Shown here in pieces: positions 51,301-63,400 of a stretch of DNA of 64,000 bases. Numbering within the stretch: the stretch's first letter is position 1; every line of letters starts with the position of its first letter. Location: NCBI GenBank assembly GCA_040954595.2, contig CM082576.2:12152001-12216000 (forward strand), read 5' to 3'. Under the pieces are notes generated by a model that had not been told where the DNA came from, did not search any database, and saw nothing but the letters and a program-made list of their open reading frames with translations. Made by a program: the position numbers and the translations under genes. The stretch is from Balanoglossus misakiensis (Eukaryota > Hemichordata).

Positions 51301-54300
51301 ATCTGTTCTTTTGTACTTTTTACACTCACTTCTGAATGAGAACTTTCAGCAACTTTGCCTCTGAATAATTCTGTGGTTTTATACAAAGAGGAAAGGCAAG
51401 TCAGAAAGGGACTGTGTTTTGTTAACACAGAGATATGTACACATTTATAGAGAGAATAGCAATTTATGAAAGAAATAAAGTTGCTTCCACAAACCCTAGA
51501 AATAGACATTAAATTTTATGAGGTCAACTACTACCGTACACCATGGCATGTATTTTATTTTTTATGGTGTATTTGATGTTGTGCAGCCAATACCGTTACG
51601 GGATGGTTCACCAGTGCTAATTGAACATTTATAGGGAAATGTGGGGATTTTTAGTTTTCGAGTTGTGTCGTATAAAATTATGGATGTGAAGAAGCAAGCA
51701 TGTTTATAGTAGCAAGATAAAACGGGGATGGCCATCCCACGGGATTTGCTCGTAATGCGAAAGGTGAAACTGCAAATGAGACCAGGCTTTGAAATTATTT
51801 TTTTCTCCCTTCTCTGTACTTATGGTGGTCATTTTGATATTGCTTGCAGCTAAAGAAAAGGGCAATGCGTTACTGGAGGAACCAAGCGGTTATCAGATGG
51901 GAGTGCAAGTTTCACAGCAGCAGTCGCACGGAATGGGTATGGCCTGCTTGATTACAAATCTTCTTTCCTGGTAAACTTGTTTTCCTACATGGCAGTAGCC
52001 GACACACTTTTGACAAACTAGGTTATCACCGAGCCCTTCATTCGTTTACTTCACTTCGGGAATACTTCCACAGTTTACCGAATAAAATAAAGCTTGGGGT
52101 GAATTGCCAAGACAGAAATTCCAAATGCACTTCTCTCCGCTGAAGAGAGACGTGCCTGGCATGGTTAGTACCTTGTGTGTACCTAGCCGCATCATGTGTT
52201 CCCTTCTAATGAGCGTTATTCGATACGCCAAAGAATGCCCATTAGAAGTATAGATTTACATGGAGCCTGTGTTAGTCTATAGTTCAGTTAGATAAAGCCG
52301 TGAATAAAACGCTATGCCGGTTCTTGCTGAAGGCTGCCAGTTTCTTCCTATTCACCAAACCCCTTGACAGTTCTCACCCGACGTTTACTTTCTGAACAAG
52401 GTGGTCAAGCTGAATTAAGAAAATGTCGATGCTTGTTGTGTCGCAGGTCAACAGCAGGGTTACAACCAGTACCAGAACCAGAGCTCCATGCACAGCCAGT
52501 ACGGCCAGCAGAGCCAGAATTTCAGCGGTGGTGGCGGCGGACAGGGGGGACAGATGGGCAACTCCATGATGGGCAACCACCAGATGGGTGGCAACCAGAT
52601 GGGCAACCAAATGGGCAGCCAGATGGGTGGCCACATGGGCAACCAGCCCAAGGGCAGCCCCGTGGTGATGGTCTACGGAATGGACCCGGACAAAATGAAC
52701 TGCGATAGACTGTTCAACGTTCTCTGTCTGTACGGCAATGTCATCAAGGTAAGCCTCCTAATCCAGGGAAGTTGAATTTCCCAGATTCAATTAACTGCGT
52801 GTGAGATTAGAGTGAAGAGCAATTATTTGGTAAATGGTTGGTCAGCCCCCGAAGTAATTTGCCTGCATACCCTTTTGATTTCTAATTTCCATTTTAAAAT
52901 AGCCACATCACCTGTGTGTCCTTTTCTTTAAAACCAACAATGGTAAATTAATTTTAATGATTCTAAATAATTAATTTGTCATCAGCTTTAGATGAAATTG
53001 AAAGAAAGGATAATTCTAGTAAATGGCTTTGTTATTTTGCATAGAAAAAGGTCTACTTTGCATTGCAGACTGCATACCATGCTCAGTAGAGTCCGGTAAT
53101 TGTACAGGCCACCAATTACTCTTCAACAAGATAAAGTAGTTTTTGGTGATGACAAAATTATTATTTTAACAATCTGTGACCCACATAATTGAAAAGATAT
53201 TTCATCAGACTGCGCTGTTGCCTTTTCGTGAAAACTAAAGAGTGATTGTATTTGCTCAATGTGTATTTTAATAGCTGTGAGTTCCCACATGTGATAATTA
53301 ATATTTTGTCTGTCTTTCTCGCACGTACAGATCAAATTCATGAAGAGTAAGCCCGGCTGTGCTATGGTCCAAATGGGGGATGCTTTGGCCGTGGAAAGGG
53401 CAATTACCAACCTGAACAATGTGGTTGTCTTTGACAAGAAAATGCAGCTCGGGTAAATACTGTTATTATACTAACAAAAAGCCTTATAATCTGTGAATGT
53501 GTGACACACCTAAGCCCAAAGGGCGACAGATGAAATTTCTCCTTTTTTTGTGTCAAGAATTACATAACATGGTAGCCATGTTCCCGACACTTGAAAAAGT
53601 ACACTGCAGGGTGTTATTTGCATTGTGAAGAAATTATTGGCAGTGGTGCCATGTTTTGTTGATTCTCGTTAGTTGCCATATGGTCTGTTTAGTTATTTCT
53701 TCATCCATCAGACCGGAGTACAATTTTGATCTCACTGTGTTGACCAGAATGTATATATATCAGCACTAGTACAATATGCTTGGTGGTATATCAAAGGAGT
53801 AAACCGTGTCAAAGTTGCCCGTGCATTTTATTACAATTTTCATATGCATATGCATATACATGATTGCATGTAAACCTGTTGATGGTATGGATGATTGCCA
53901 AATGGTAATACTTCCAGAGTGGCGTGTGTTTTCAGAGGAAAATAAATGTAACTGTTGTTCTCTTCATATCTGACCAACCCATCAATCAGTCTCATTGTAC
54001 ACTGTGTCATGTTATAACCTTGTTTTATTAATGTGAAAAACATTCACGCGTCTCTGCATTCAAGATGAGTGACGCATTTATGGCATCTTTTCAAAAAAAT
54101 GGGGGAAAGTAGAAAATATTATCTTGATTTCTGTAGTGCAATCAAGCTAATGTTGTTCCTGAATATGACTGCATGAAAGAAATGTTATGGCGTTCTCCCC
54201 AGATATTTGTGAATGTTGACCTCTTCGTCTGACACTTGATAAACTCAGGAGACTTGATGTCAGATTTGTTGATAGAAACTAACAATATTAGGACTAGTTC

Positions 54301-57300
54301 GACAAAATCAACAATTCCTTCTCAGAAAATGAGTTATTAGTTACCTGTGCTTGTAAGTTGTTCATTTGGCAGGTCTCACATTATCCAGATTTGTTCAAAT
54401 TGAGAAAATTATAAATTGTGTGTTTCAGAATGTTTTTGCCAGATACACTTGTACTAGTCTCTGCGTTCTATTTTTTGAAAACATAAATGTGTGTAACCAT
54501 CAGAGGTCTACATGTAGTGTCAGCATTAAAATTATCCTTTTTGTGCATTTGCCTACATGTCAGATAAGATTGTAAGGTGTGTTCTGTTTTAAAGTCTCAT
54601 TGGGAATGCAAGCCCCATTTCACTGTTAGCTGTGTCAGCGATGGTATCTTTGGTTACATACATGTAAATCCTTTGGGTACAACCGCATTGACTTTTACCA
54701 TGGCTACAGTTCCAGGAAGAGATTTTACACACAAAAATAGCAATTAGATCATGTTAGATGATGGCCCGTTTAATAAGAAAGGACTAGAGAACTTGATTCC
54801 ACTAAGATCAGTTGAATGTACAGCAAAGAAGTACCGAATCACATTTCATGAAGTTAGGACTTTATTGGCTGAATTTTGAAACGAGATTGCCAAGCTTGAT
54901 ATGTTGTGTAGTAGGTTTTTCCGAGATGAATTTTCATGTCGAGTGACAGCCAGGAGTATTGGTTTGTGTGTAATAAGTTTGGCCTTCATTTTCTCAGCCC
55001 TAGTATGAGGTCCCCAGAGTCTATATACTGCTGTTGAATTTTTGTAAATTTTCTGAGATCAATCCTTTTTATGACCACAGAAATATTGGATTTTTGATGT
55101 ATTTCGCAAGTCAAGATTTTTTTTTATTTTCTCACTCCTGGAATGAGATATGCCCGACTTTGATTTGAATTGCCGCTTTTATTTGTTGGTTTCAGATTTT
55201 CCAAGCAGATGTTCTTGTCCGATCAGATGCAGCCCAGTGATCTACCTGATGGTTCACCTTGTTTTAAAGACTTCTCACAGTCCAGAAATAACAGATTTTC
55301 GTCGCCGGAAGCCGCTTCCAAAAATCATATCCTTTGTTGATCATGGAACTACTATCTGTCTTGATTTCAGTAACGGTGTTGCTGTTAGACGTTGTCATGC
55401 TTTATGCCAAAGAAAACTGGAACTTGAAAATAAGGGGTTGTTTCAGATTTTCTCAACCTCGTAAAAATGGTAATTTGCAAGCATTTATTAGGATGGGGAA
55501 GTTATTTTCACCTTTGAATCAATGTTTAATACAGTGTGTTCAAAATGAGATCTTAATATTCCAGTTTGTATTTCTGTATGGTTTTTAAGGGCAAATAAGA
55601 TAAAAATGGTCAAATGAAAAACTCCTCCAGATTTAGTCCAAGGTCAGAAAACACATCTGCTATTTGAGGAGGTCACATGACTGTATGAATTACCATACAA
55701 GGACTCAAGTATACATGGGCAGAATTTTCTCAATTCCAGCCATACTTTTTTTTTCATAAAAAGGGAGACCTGAATTTATGACAGAAGCTAACTCTGCCAA
55801 ATCTTTAGAATGCAGCATTTATGGGCATTGAATGTTGTTATTTAGCAGTGTTTTTGTTCAGGGCGGTACCTAGGTAAAATCTACCGGAGTTCCCCAGTCA
55901 TTTTACCTGGGTTGTAGAAATGTTACCAGGGTTCCCAAATTCATTACCAATGTTCCCCAACCTTAGCAAAAACACTGTTTAGTAGTGATATTTCACCCAT
56001 GATGTGAAATTTGTCGTATTTGAAAATGTCAACAACAAGTCTGTTTGCTCTCCTTAACTTCTTATCACGTATTCAGCAGCCAGCCAAGGTGTTACATTTC
56101 TTCAATTCACACCCGGAAAGCACTGACGGCACCATTAGACAGGTACTGATACTTTCTTTTTTTCGCTTTCTTATTTTTCACTGCATCCTGCCCCATTAGA
56201 ACCTTCTAACACCTAGAACAGGCGAGGCATAGCTCCTAAGTCGACATTGACGTGGAAAAATTAATCTCCTGAGCTATTGCCCCTTCTGATGATTAGCAGG
56301 AACCAGCTGTTCACCCAAATCAATTATTTTGAATTGTGAAGTATTTGCATTGTTTTTGATTTCAGATTTTTAGTGAAAATGGCGTGAGGGATCCCATTTG
56401 CGTCAAGATGTTCAAGGCTAAAAGTAAGTGTAAATCTCAAATTGCAGAGGGAATACTGATGATAAAGATACACAGAATGTTAAAAAATACCTACGTCAGT
56501 TTATTTTCCAGTTTGTCTTTGTGTTTCAAATTGTAATTAAATGTGTTTTGAGTGGTTATATACCCTGTCATGAAATTGTTTTTTTTAATAAATGTTGATA
56601 ATTAAAATTTCTTTTAAATCCATTACATTTAAAAGTGAAATCACTTGCGTGATAGAGTGAGCTCCAATCATCATGTCACCAGCTGACCCAAACTGAATAA
56701 TTCATCCTGGACACCTTTGTCTCATAATTTAATTTGTTTTAACTCCTAAAAGGTGAGCGAAGTGCTGCTGGACTGGTTGAGTGGGATAATGTATCTGATG
56801 CAATAGAGGCTGTCATCGTTTGTAACCACCAAGAAATGCCCAACCCAAGTAAGTGTTACGGTTTACTTGCACTTGTCAAAAGTGAATCGAGGAGAAAGCC
56901 AGTTGTCCTCCTTCAATGAATGAATTTTTTTAACTCTGAAGATCCTACTCAGCATTGTATGTAGGTTGTAAACTTACATGGGTCTTGACAGCTAAATATA
57001 GATACTAACTTCTTAAATATTCTTAAATGATTATGCAAACTGAATAGAGCAAGGGGTCTGTGTGATCGTCATTTAGAAAATAATGAAGCCATCCACGCAT
57101 TTAAGAATTACCATATCTTCCCAATCCCTTCGGTGATTCTTCAGATCTTTCACATGCAAAATGATTAAGTTGGTACTCTTCAGGGAAATCAGAAAATTGG
57201 ATTGCATTCTTGGATGCGTTGATGGCTAACATTCAGGTAATTCCACACTAGAGGTAGAAATGACAAATGGGCAGTAAGTTCCACTAATTTGTGTAATTAA

Positions 57301-60300
57301 GACATACACTATGTCTTTTCTCAGTTAGAATTTCAGGCGTGTATAATATCTTCTAGTTGTTTAGTTTTGTGGATGTCTGTTTCCCAGTGAACGTGATTGG
57401 CAAATGTCTATGGTGGTGTTTAAGACAATATGTAGATTCCTGTCACCTTCTGTTCTGTGATGTCATTTGACATGGTTGACTGACTGGGTGTCCTGTTTTC
57501 TTCCTGTATTCAAAATGACTCTTAACAATGTAATATAGTGAATAATAGAAATATTTGAATATCGTTTTCCTGAAATTCTGCATACTGCCTGAAAAAATGC
57601 ACAGTCTATTCAAAGCTTAGTGAGACTGATGAATCATTGTCATTTTCATGTTGGAACTTGTACTGTAGTCATGCAGTTTATTCATCATGATTGGCTCCAT
57701 GATGTAAATCTGTAGCAGAATAATAGTGCTCAACAAAGTTTTCCTTTTCCCCAGTCTGTTTCATGAGCAATAATGTTTCATAATTGCTAATTTAGTTTTC
57801 TTAAAAGGCTCCAATTCGAAAAAAGGGGAGAATTGTTAGTTATTAGCATTTAATATTATTCTGAAACATAGGTGTTAAAAGTATATGGCAGTTTCCCTTT
57901 TAATATATCACTAGAAAAAAATTCTTCACTATACACTGTCAAGTTCTCTGTGGTTATTCTGAAATAGCTGGAGTTCAAATCAAGTCATACTTTTGTATAT
58001 AAACATCTCTGTGGAATTACAGACAGAAAACAGTGATCGACCGAAAAAAAAGTCAAAATCAAATGAAGACTGACAGGCACACTGCTGATATTGAACACAT
58101 GGCATTATCACATTAGAAAGCCTCAAAAGCGGTGATTACAATTTGAATTGGCCGCACAAGAGAGAAAAATTCTGTCGTTCCCTTGGTGTTTTCATCAGCC
58201 ATGCAGCGGTTAGCTGGGTAAAGAGAAAATGCAATTGTATACAAGAAAATTCAATTTGATGTAATCAGGAGACAATCGCACATCTAACAGATGGACAATT
58301 ACGTTCTAGTTATCACCACTTTGCCAGCCTCTGGGTTGGCTGATTGGGGGATTTTTTGCTGCCGGAGTTGAATACCTGTTGTGGAATAACCTTGGGGGCG
58401 GGGGAACGAATCCTGGTCGGAAGAGTTGGAAAGAATATGCAACTAACCAGTATCGTGCTGTGAACGGTCGAGCATTGTTTCAATACAGTATATGGATAAA
58501 TGGACAATATTCAATGTTATGTAGTATGATAAGCATGTGTCTTAATTATTGCGATACTGTTATTTGAGACTTCAGCAATTTAGTGCTACATTCACACCAG
58601 CGAAATAATTGCAACTGCTGTCGACAGTCTAGCCAATACTCAGTATAACCGCTGGTGCTGTTTCACAAGAATTTACACCCCTTCCTTTTCCACCCTCATA
58701 AAGCATATATCAAGGTTTTCCCCTTATGTTGTGTAACTTTCATATTATTGTTATCGTCCAGCGAATGCAAATATACCAGGCCCTGTGCATATGTTCAAAT
58801 ATTTAGATGAATTGTATTCTGTGATCAGTATGTAAGCCATCTGTCTGCAAGGCTGCAGTTGTTTTGTCAGTGCTTTGTGATGCTCTATCAATGGCCGTCT
58901 CTGTTCAAATCTATTTCAGAATTCCTACATAAACAGCACCTTTTCTTTATAGAATGCTAACATTTGTTATTTTGGAAACACACATGTTGCAATTTTTACA
59001 AAGCCATCACTGAGCACAGTGCATCACTTCATGTTGAATATCGTCGCACTCAGTGTACACGAAGGCCTCACCTGGCCCCATAAATACTGCCTGCGTGATC
59101 AGACCAGCGTTTAGCAAAGTGTCGGATTTCAGTGAAATCTGCACATTTCAATCAAGTTTGCCTTGTCCCGTACTATTCAATTGATACATCATCAGAGTTA
59201 CTTTATAACTGTTATTGATAGCGTAGTTCCTCGCTGTCGACATCGCCAGCAAGATCACATTAAGCATGTAGAAGCTGCTGTTGTTAATGATGAGAATGTT
59301 TATGATATTATTGATGATAGCAGTCACTGATGACATACCAAGTTGTACCATCTTTCTTTTCAGTGTATTCACACATGAATGCACAATTATGTCGTAAATT
59401 TGTAAAATCTGCCGGTACTTTTTATTTAAACAGATTGATGGGGTTTCTCTCACATGTATCATTCACTAAATCATATAGAATTAGTAGAAATATGGCATCC
59501 CCAGGCGGCAGCTGTACTATAATTGCATTGTCACCGGTCAATAATATTGCTTGGATGATGCGAATAAACAAACTTGGTTTGGAGTTGCAAATAGGAAGAT
59601 GAGTTTGCTGTGAAAGACACATTAGATAGTGTGTGTGTTGCATGTTAATACAGATGTTGTTGAAACGCTGCAGTTGGACTGTCCAGTTTGTTCATGAATA
59701 CATACATGTATGTATGTCTGTCTGGTTTCTGGGGTTCAAATAAAGAGCTCCAGGATATTGATCTTAGTGTTGGGACAGAGACCTAGCAAAAGTTTTGAAG
59801 ACAAACAAAAACTGATCTATTTGTGTTTTGATGAGAAATATGAGTTGATATTTTGTTATATCTGTCCATAAAATTTTGAGACCGGTATCACAAGATCTCT
59901 GTTCTGTAAAGTTCTCATTTATTATAAGTTATTGAGTATAAACAGTGAATGTGTATTCATATATATCAATCATTTAAAGCTGTCATAACGATTAACACTG
60001 TTTGACCTATCGCTACTATTCTTATTTAAAAATAGTCTTAGTGTAGTACACATGATGAGGAATTGACAAACTGTCTCAGCTAGACATAGTGAATTAAAGC
60101 CACATTTTATTGCATCTTGTTTCATTGCACCGTATTTTGTTATCTTCATGAAAGCTCTCACTGAATTGTAGCCATGTTATATATATTGTATCTGTGTATG
60201 AAATGTTTCAGAATATTCAGATATTCCTGAAGGACTATTTGCAGAAATATTCACAGATTGTTTTCTTCTTGTTTACGCAGGTGGGCGGTACCCATACACC

Positions 60301-60339
60301 TTCAAGCTTTGTTTCTCATCCGCCCTGCATGCAGTGTAA
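42328..60339 (+). CDS. HNRNPL: Heterogeneous nuclear ribonucleoprotein L (four RRMs)
   Basis: Nuclear RNA-binding protein that recognises CA-rich RNA and controls alternative splicing and mRNA fate. Sixteen coding exons: 42328-42405, 44188-44306, 45185-45272, 45993-46069, 46579-46654, 47036-47121, 49089-49185, 49580-49652, 51850-51936, 52447-52748, 53331-53452, 55196-55326, 56069-56142, 56366-56423, 56753-56848 and 60281-60339. Phases join to 540 residues. RRM1 is at about 38-115 (SPVVHVRGL), RRM2 at 129-207 (HILLITVLNP to LKIEYAR), and a Gln/Gly/Met-rich linker at 208-330. RRM3 is at 331-403 (SPVVMVYGMD) and RRM4 at 450-540 (KVLHFFNS, ending YPYTFKLCFSSALHAV). It matches the vertebrate protein throughout except the N-terminus and linker. 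The ATG is in strong context (aaaATGG). Introns 6 and 12 are AT-AC. The closest paralogue, HNRNPLL, cannot be separated if the species has a single pre-duplication gene. Confidence 0.97.
47122..49088 (+). other. U12-type AT-AC intron (hnRNP L intron 6)
   Basis: The 5' end is ATATCCTTTT, the canonical U12 donor. The 3' end has the branch-site consensus TTCCTTAAC at 49071-49079, with the branch A 10-11 bases from the terminal AC. Removing exactly this segment restores TMVEFDNVDSASRAK, matching the vertebrate MVEFDSV-SAQRAK segment. No GT-AG alternative preserves it. A hAT-like element occupies over half of the intron. Confidence 0.92.
47918..49029. mobile_element. hAT-like non-autonomous DNA transposon
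   Basis: A 1112-base segment bounded by 17-base perfect terminal inverted repeats CAGTGTTTTCTCCAGGA and flanked by an imperfect 8-base duplication (TGTCACTG / TGTCACAG), the hAT signature. The interior has C-runs and a CGCGCGATCGCGCG palindrome near the left end and AATCCCCCCT words near the right end. No transposase frame is present. It lies inside the AT-AC intron. Confidence 0.8.
55327..56068 (+). other. U12-type AT-AC intron (hnRNP L intron 12)
   Basis: Donor ATATCCTTTG, branch site TCCTTAAC at 56051-56058 and terminal AC at 56068, with the branch A about 11-12 bases from the end. Excision joins AAAAATC to GTATTCAG and yields AASKNRIQQPAKVLHFF, matching vertebrate AAKNRIQHPSNVLHFF. The split codon encodes the Arg preceding RRM4. 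Confidence 0.92.
55846..55977. mobile_element. Short hAT-like MITE
   Basis: 132 bases with inverted ends CAGTGTTTTTG and CAAAAACACTG, the same CAGTG start as the larger element in intron 6. TTTAG occurs immediately on both sides. The interior contains repeated ACCTGGG/ACCAGGG and TTCCCCA words. It lies inside the second AT-AC intron. Confidence 0.65.
56849..60280 (+). other. Last and longest hnRNP L intron, no other gene seen
   Basis: A 3.4-kb GT-AG intron separating the RRM4 body from the short final coding exon. It is AT-rich with no supported gene on either strand, and an AATAAA near 59740 could allow a truncated alternative transcript. The frames of 80-104 codons at 59.1-59.6 kb overlap on both strands and look random. 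Confidence 0.55.
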
Positions 60340-60893
60340 GACAACAACTGAAGAATCTCTCCCGTCTGTGAAGCACTTACTGGTGTCACTCGCAATCACA
60401 GTAAATCTCCCTGGAGGGTGGTGGGGGTTGGGGACTGGCTGACTACATTTCTGTATTTCCTCGGTGGATGATAAAAGGATACTGCCACATGTCTAGGTGG
60501 CATGTGTCTGGGTGTGATTAGAATTGCATGCTAGAAACCTTGCTGTATAAACCCTGCTGTTGTAAGTAGCTGACAGGTTGAGAAAAAAAATGGCACCTTT
60601 CACGTGTACCATATAAACTGTACATACATTAGTATATTCTGGTAGTTTTCTACAGCCTCAAAAATTAATGCTATGTAAAGGAGGGGGGAAATCTCAGATT
60701 TGTTGTATAACATGTAAAATGCATGCATGAACTCAATCCAGTATTGTTAAACCAATGTGGGTTTTTATTTCAGTATTGTATCCCATTTGTATAGGGATTG
60801 ATAAAAAGAAAATGAAGTCTTTAAAAGTTCCTAATGTTTTGTCTGGTAAACAACCTGTTGTGTTGTGTTTGCTCACTGTTTTTTCTCCCTTCT

Positions 60894-60918
60894 CCCCCCC
60901 CCCCCCCCCCCCCCCCCC
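60894..60918. repeat. Poly-C tract in the hnRNP L 3' untranslated region
   Basis: 25 consecutive C bases about 0.55 kb after the stop codon. On the sense strand it would be a C-rich RNA element able to bind poly-C-binding proteins. It may equally be simple slippage. Confidence 0.9.
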
Positions 60919-61594
60919 TTGCAACCAAATTCTCTTTTCTTTGCTCAGTGGTCGTGTTCGAGTTTGCTTGTATTTGGCCAATATTTTGTTTCTATGAATT
61001 CCGAGAGGGGCGTGTGTCAGTGGACAAACTTATGTGATAAAAGTACAACCTCAAATTGTATATGTGTATTTGTTTTGCAAGTTCTAGAAATTTTGTGTTA
61101 AAGCCTTAGAGGCTGTCGATTCAACATTAAAAAAAGCACATAGTTGCAGTTTTCCACTGAGACAAAACATTCTTTGATATTTTCAAAGCAGATTTTACTA
61201 CAAAAAATAGTATCTGAAAAGCAGCTGTTATGTTTCGTACCTGAGAGGTGCTCATGTTTTAGTCACTGTGTTTCATGTTCATTTTCTTTTAGATTTCTTT
61301 TTAAAATCATGGTAGCTTTTTCCTTCGGTAATATCCAGATTTAGTTCGGGGGAGGCCTCCTGCACATTGTGTTGTATTTTCCACTTTGAATATTGTTGGT
61401 TTTGCCAGTTGTGAAGGGGTCCTTAAATTTACTGGACAAGATTTTGAAATTACCCGTATAGATCAGTGTTTATGAACAGGCCATTACAGCTGGTCATTTT
61501 CTCAACAAAACGTTATCTTGACAGTTGATGCTGCTAAGAGCACCTTTATCAGATTGATATGACTGTTGTGTGCTTTTCCCTTGATTTATACTTC

Positions 61595-61600
61595 AATAAA
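61595..61600 (+). terminator. Polyadenylation signal of hnRNP L
   Basis: AATAAA about 1.26 kb after the stop codon, followed at 30-85 bases by a GT-rich stretch (GTGTGGTT, GTGTGTGTGTACGTGTGTGG) fitting the downstream element. It implies a 3' untranslated region of about 1.3 kb. Confidence 0.7.
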
Positions 61601-61689
61601 GTGACAACGTAAATGGCAAAACTTTTCTCTAAAAGTGTGGTTATTGTTCTTGTGTGGTCTGATATTTGAAGTGTGTGTGTGTACGTGTG

Positions 61690-62620
61690 TGGTATATTTT
61701 ACCGGTATTCAATGGTGCCCTTTGCTTAGAGCTAGGGCGAGTTCATTTTCTAATGAAGCTTGCTGAATGTAGTGTAAAGGTATTATTTCATTGGAGTAAG
61801 TACTGTATTCGGGGACTATGTAGCCAGCCTCACCAGATGCCACAGAAAGTCTTTTTGGGGCCCCTACCAGTACCATCCCCACTTTTTTTTTGGTGCGGGG
61901 TCATGTACCTCATGCTGATCCCAGTGCAGTGATTTCAAGTGTTAGGAATGTCTCTAGCTGGTAGCTGGCAAAAAAATCTTCCCATCCATTTATAGTTTCT
62001 GTGTTGTATGTATAGGATAATGCATTATTCATCTACTTTTGAGCTTCAGGTTACACCCGTGCTTTGTGCGCTATTGAAGTGTTTATAAGTTATTCCATAT
62101 GTTCATTATTTTGAATAATTCTACGTAAGAAATATGTACGTGCATTCACCAATCAGAGCGCTCGGTATTTTGGCCAATGGCAGTCAATGATAGATGACGC
62201 ATATCTGACCATTTTCGTGATCACCTCTAGTCACCCCTGAGGGCGCTCTACTTTTGAGATCACAAAACTGCCTCAATCTATCACGTGACACCGAAAATAC
62301 ATATATATGTGAATAGACATCAATAAAGCAACGATTTTGCTAACATCACTGCTGAGGGTCGCGTTTCTGTCTCCGTTACCATGGTTTATCGTTTAAATAT
62401 ATATTGAAGCCATTAAGACGAAAATGCGAAAAGATTTCTTTGTATTTTCTTGACTTGGTAAAACCACCATAACCCACGTACGCGCCAGGTGCAAAAGATG
62501 CATGCAATTAACTCTGACTACGCGAACAGGGTTGCAGGGAAGGGGTTTCAGATGTGGGGGACTGCTCGCCCAAAAGATAAACAAAAACGTGACACGACAA
62601 GACAAGACAAAACTTAAACG
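61690..62620. other. Convergent intergenic region
   Basis: Sequence between the hnRNP L 3' end and the presumed 3' end of a minus-strand gene. No gene is supported. A plus-strand AATAAA near 62324 has no associated gene. Confidence 0.45.
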
Positions 62621-62636
62621 TTGACTTTTTTGTTCT

Positions 62637-62642
62637 TTATTG
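62637..62642 (-). terminator. Candidate polyadenylation signal of a minus-strand gene
   Basis: AATAAA on the minus strand, followed within about 25-50 bases by a GT-rich run (GTTTTGTCTTGTCTTGTCGT), a good downstream element. It would end a transcript containing the frame at 63168-63400. Confidence 0.4.
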
Positions 62643-63167
62643 TGATATCAGACAAACGGACAAATAAAAATAAATACTTAATAACAAAAGAACATACTCA
62701 CAGAAAAGCCTTTGTTAAATCTTAATGGTAATTCAAAAAATGTATTTCGGAACTATAATATGTATACGCTACGAGAGGAGACATTAGAGAAACACTCCGC
62801 GTTCACGACACAAGATATATTGTGAGTTTCATTCGAAAATAAGTTCTATGGAAGATATGATTGTGGACTTTTCACAAGAAAACCTGAACTAGTTAAGCCA
62901 AGTGTCAATGCGGTTGACTTCGGAACATCAAAAGTTAAATGTGAAACACACCCGGTTTTGAAAAAAAAAACACCAAAACTTTAATTCTCTGATACAACAA
63001 AGGGAATTTAAAATTAATCGAAACTAGGCCTATGTGTGGAAAAGACTGTTACTCTTAAGTTTGGGCCTCACCAAAATACATACATGTACATAGTAATATA
63101 ATATTGTCTTGTTCAATAGAAGATTTTGGAGTGATTTTCTACTCTTAGTTACAAAACCATGACTTCA

Positions 63168-63400
63168 TCATTGCTTTTCAGAGAGTAGTATGTACAACGC
63201 AGACAGACGTACAGTGTTGCTATGGCTACAAGTAGCGTAGAGTGTTCTGTGACGTTCAAAGTTAAAGTGTCGTTTCAGTCGTTCAATTTCGAGTAGAAAC
63301 TGCTGAGCCATTTTCATATCGACCGCCATTAAAGACACCAGGAAATCCGTTTTACAGAATGGACATTGCCTACAGATCCAGGTGTGAGCCAAACTATAAA
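63168..63400 (-). CDS. Possible last coding exon of an unidentified minus-strand gene
   Basis: An open minus-strand frame ending in TGA at 63168. Two candidate acceptors exist: CTTTATAG before about 63400, and CTGTAG just before 63369. The shared part begins CRQCPFCKTDFL, a Cys-x2-Cys-x2-Cys arrangement that may bind zinc or be redox-active. It continues as an amphipathic, charged helix-like segment and ends LSEKQ. There is a plausible polyadenylation signal 0.5 kb downstream. I recognise no family. The upstream exons would lie beyond the right edge or in the last 600 bases, where none was found, so this may be a chance frame. Confidence 0.3.

Noticed and set aside
52364-52708. Alternative frames across the repetitive Gln/Gly/Met linker of hnRNP L exon 10
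   Set aside because: The correct frame is fixed by the downstream RRM3 and by both exon junction phases. The others are shadows of the repetitive codons.
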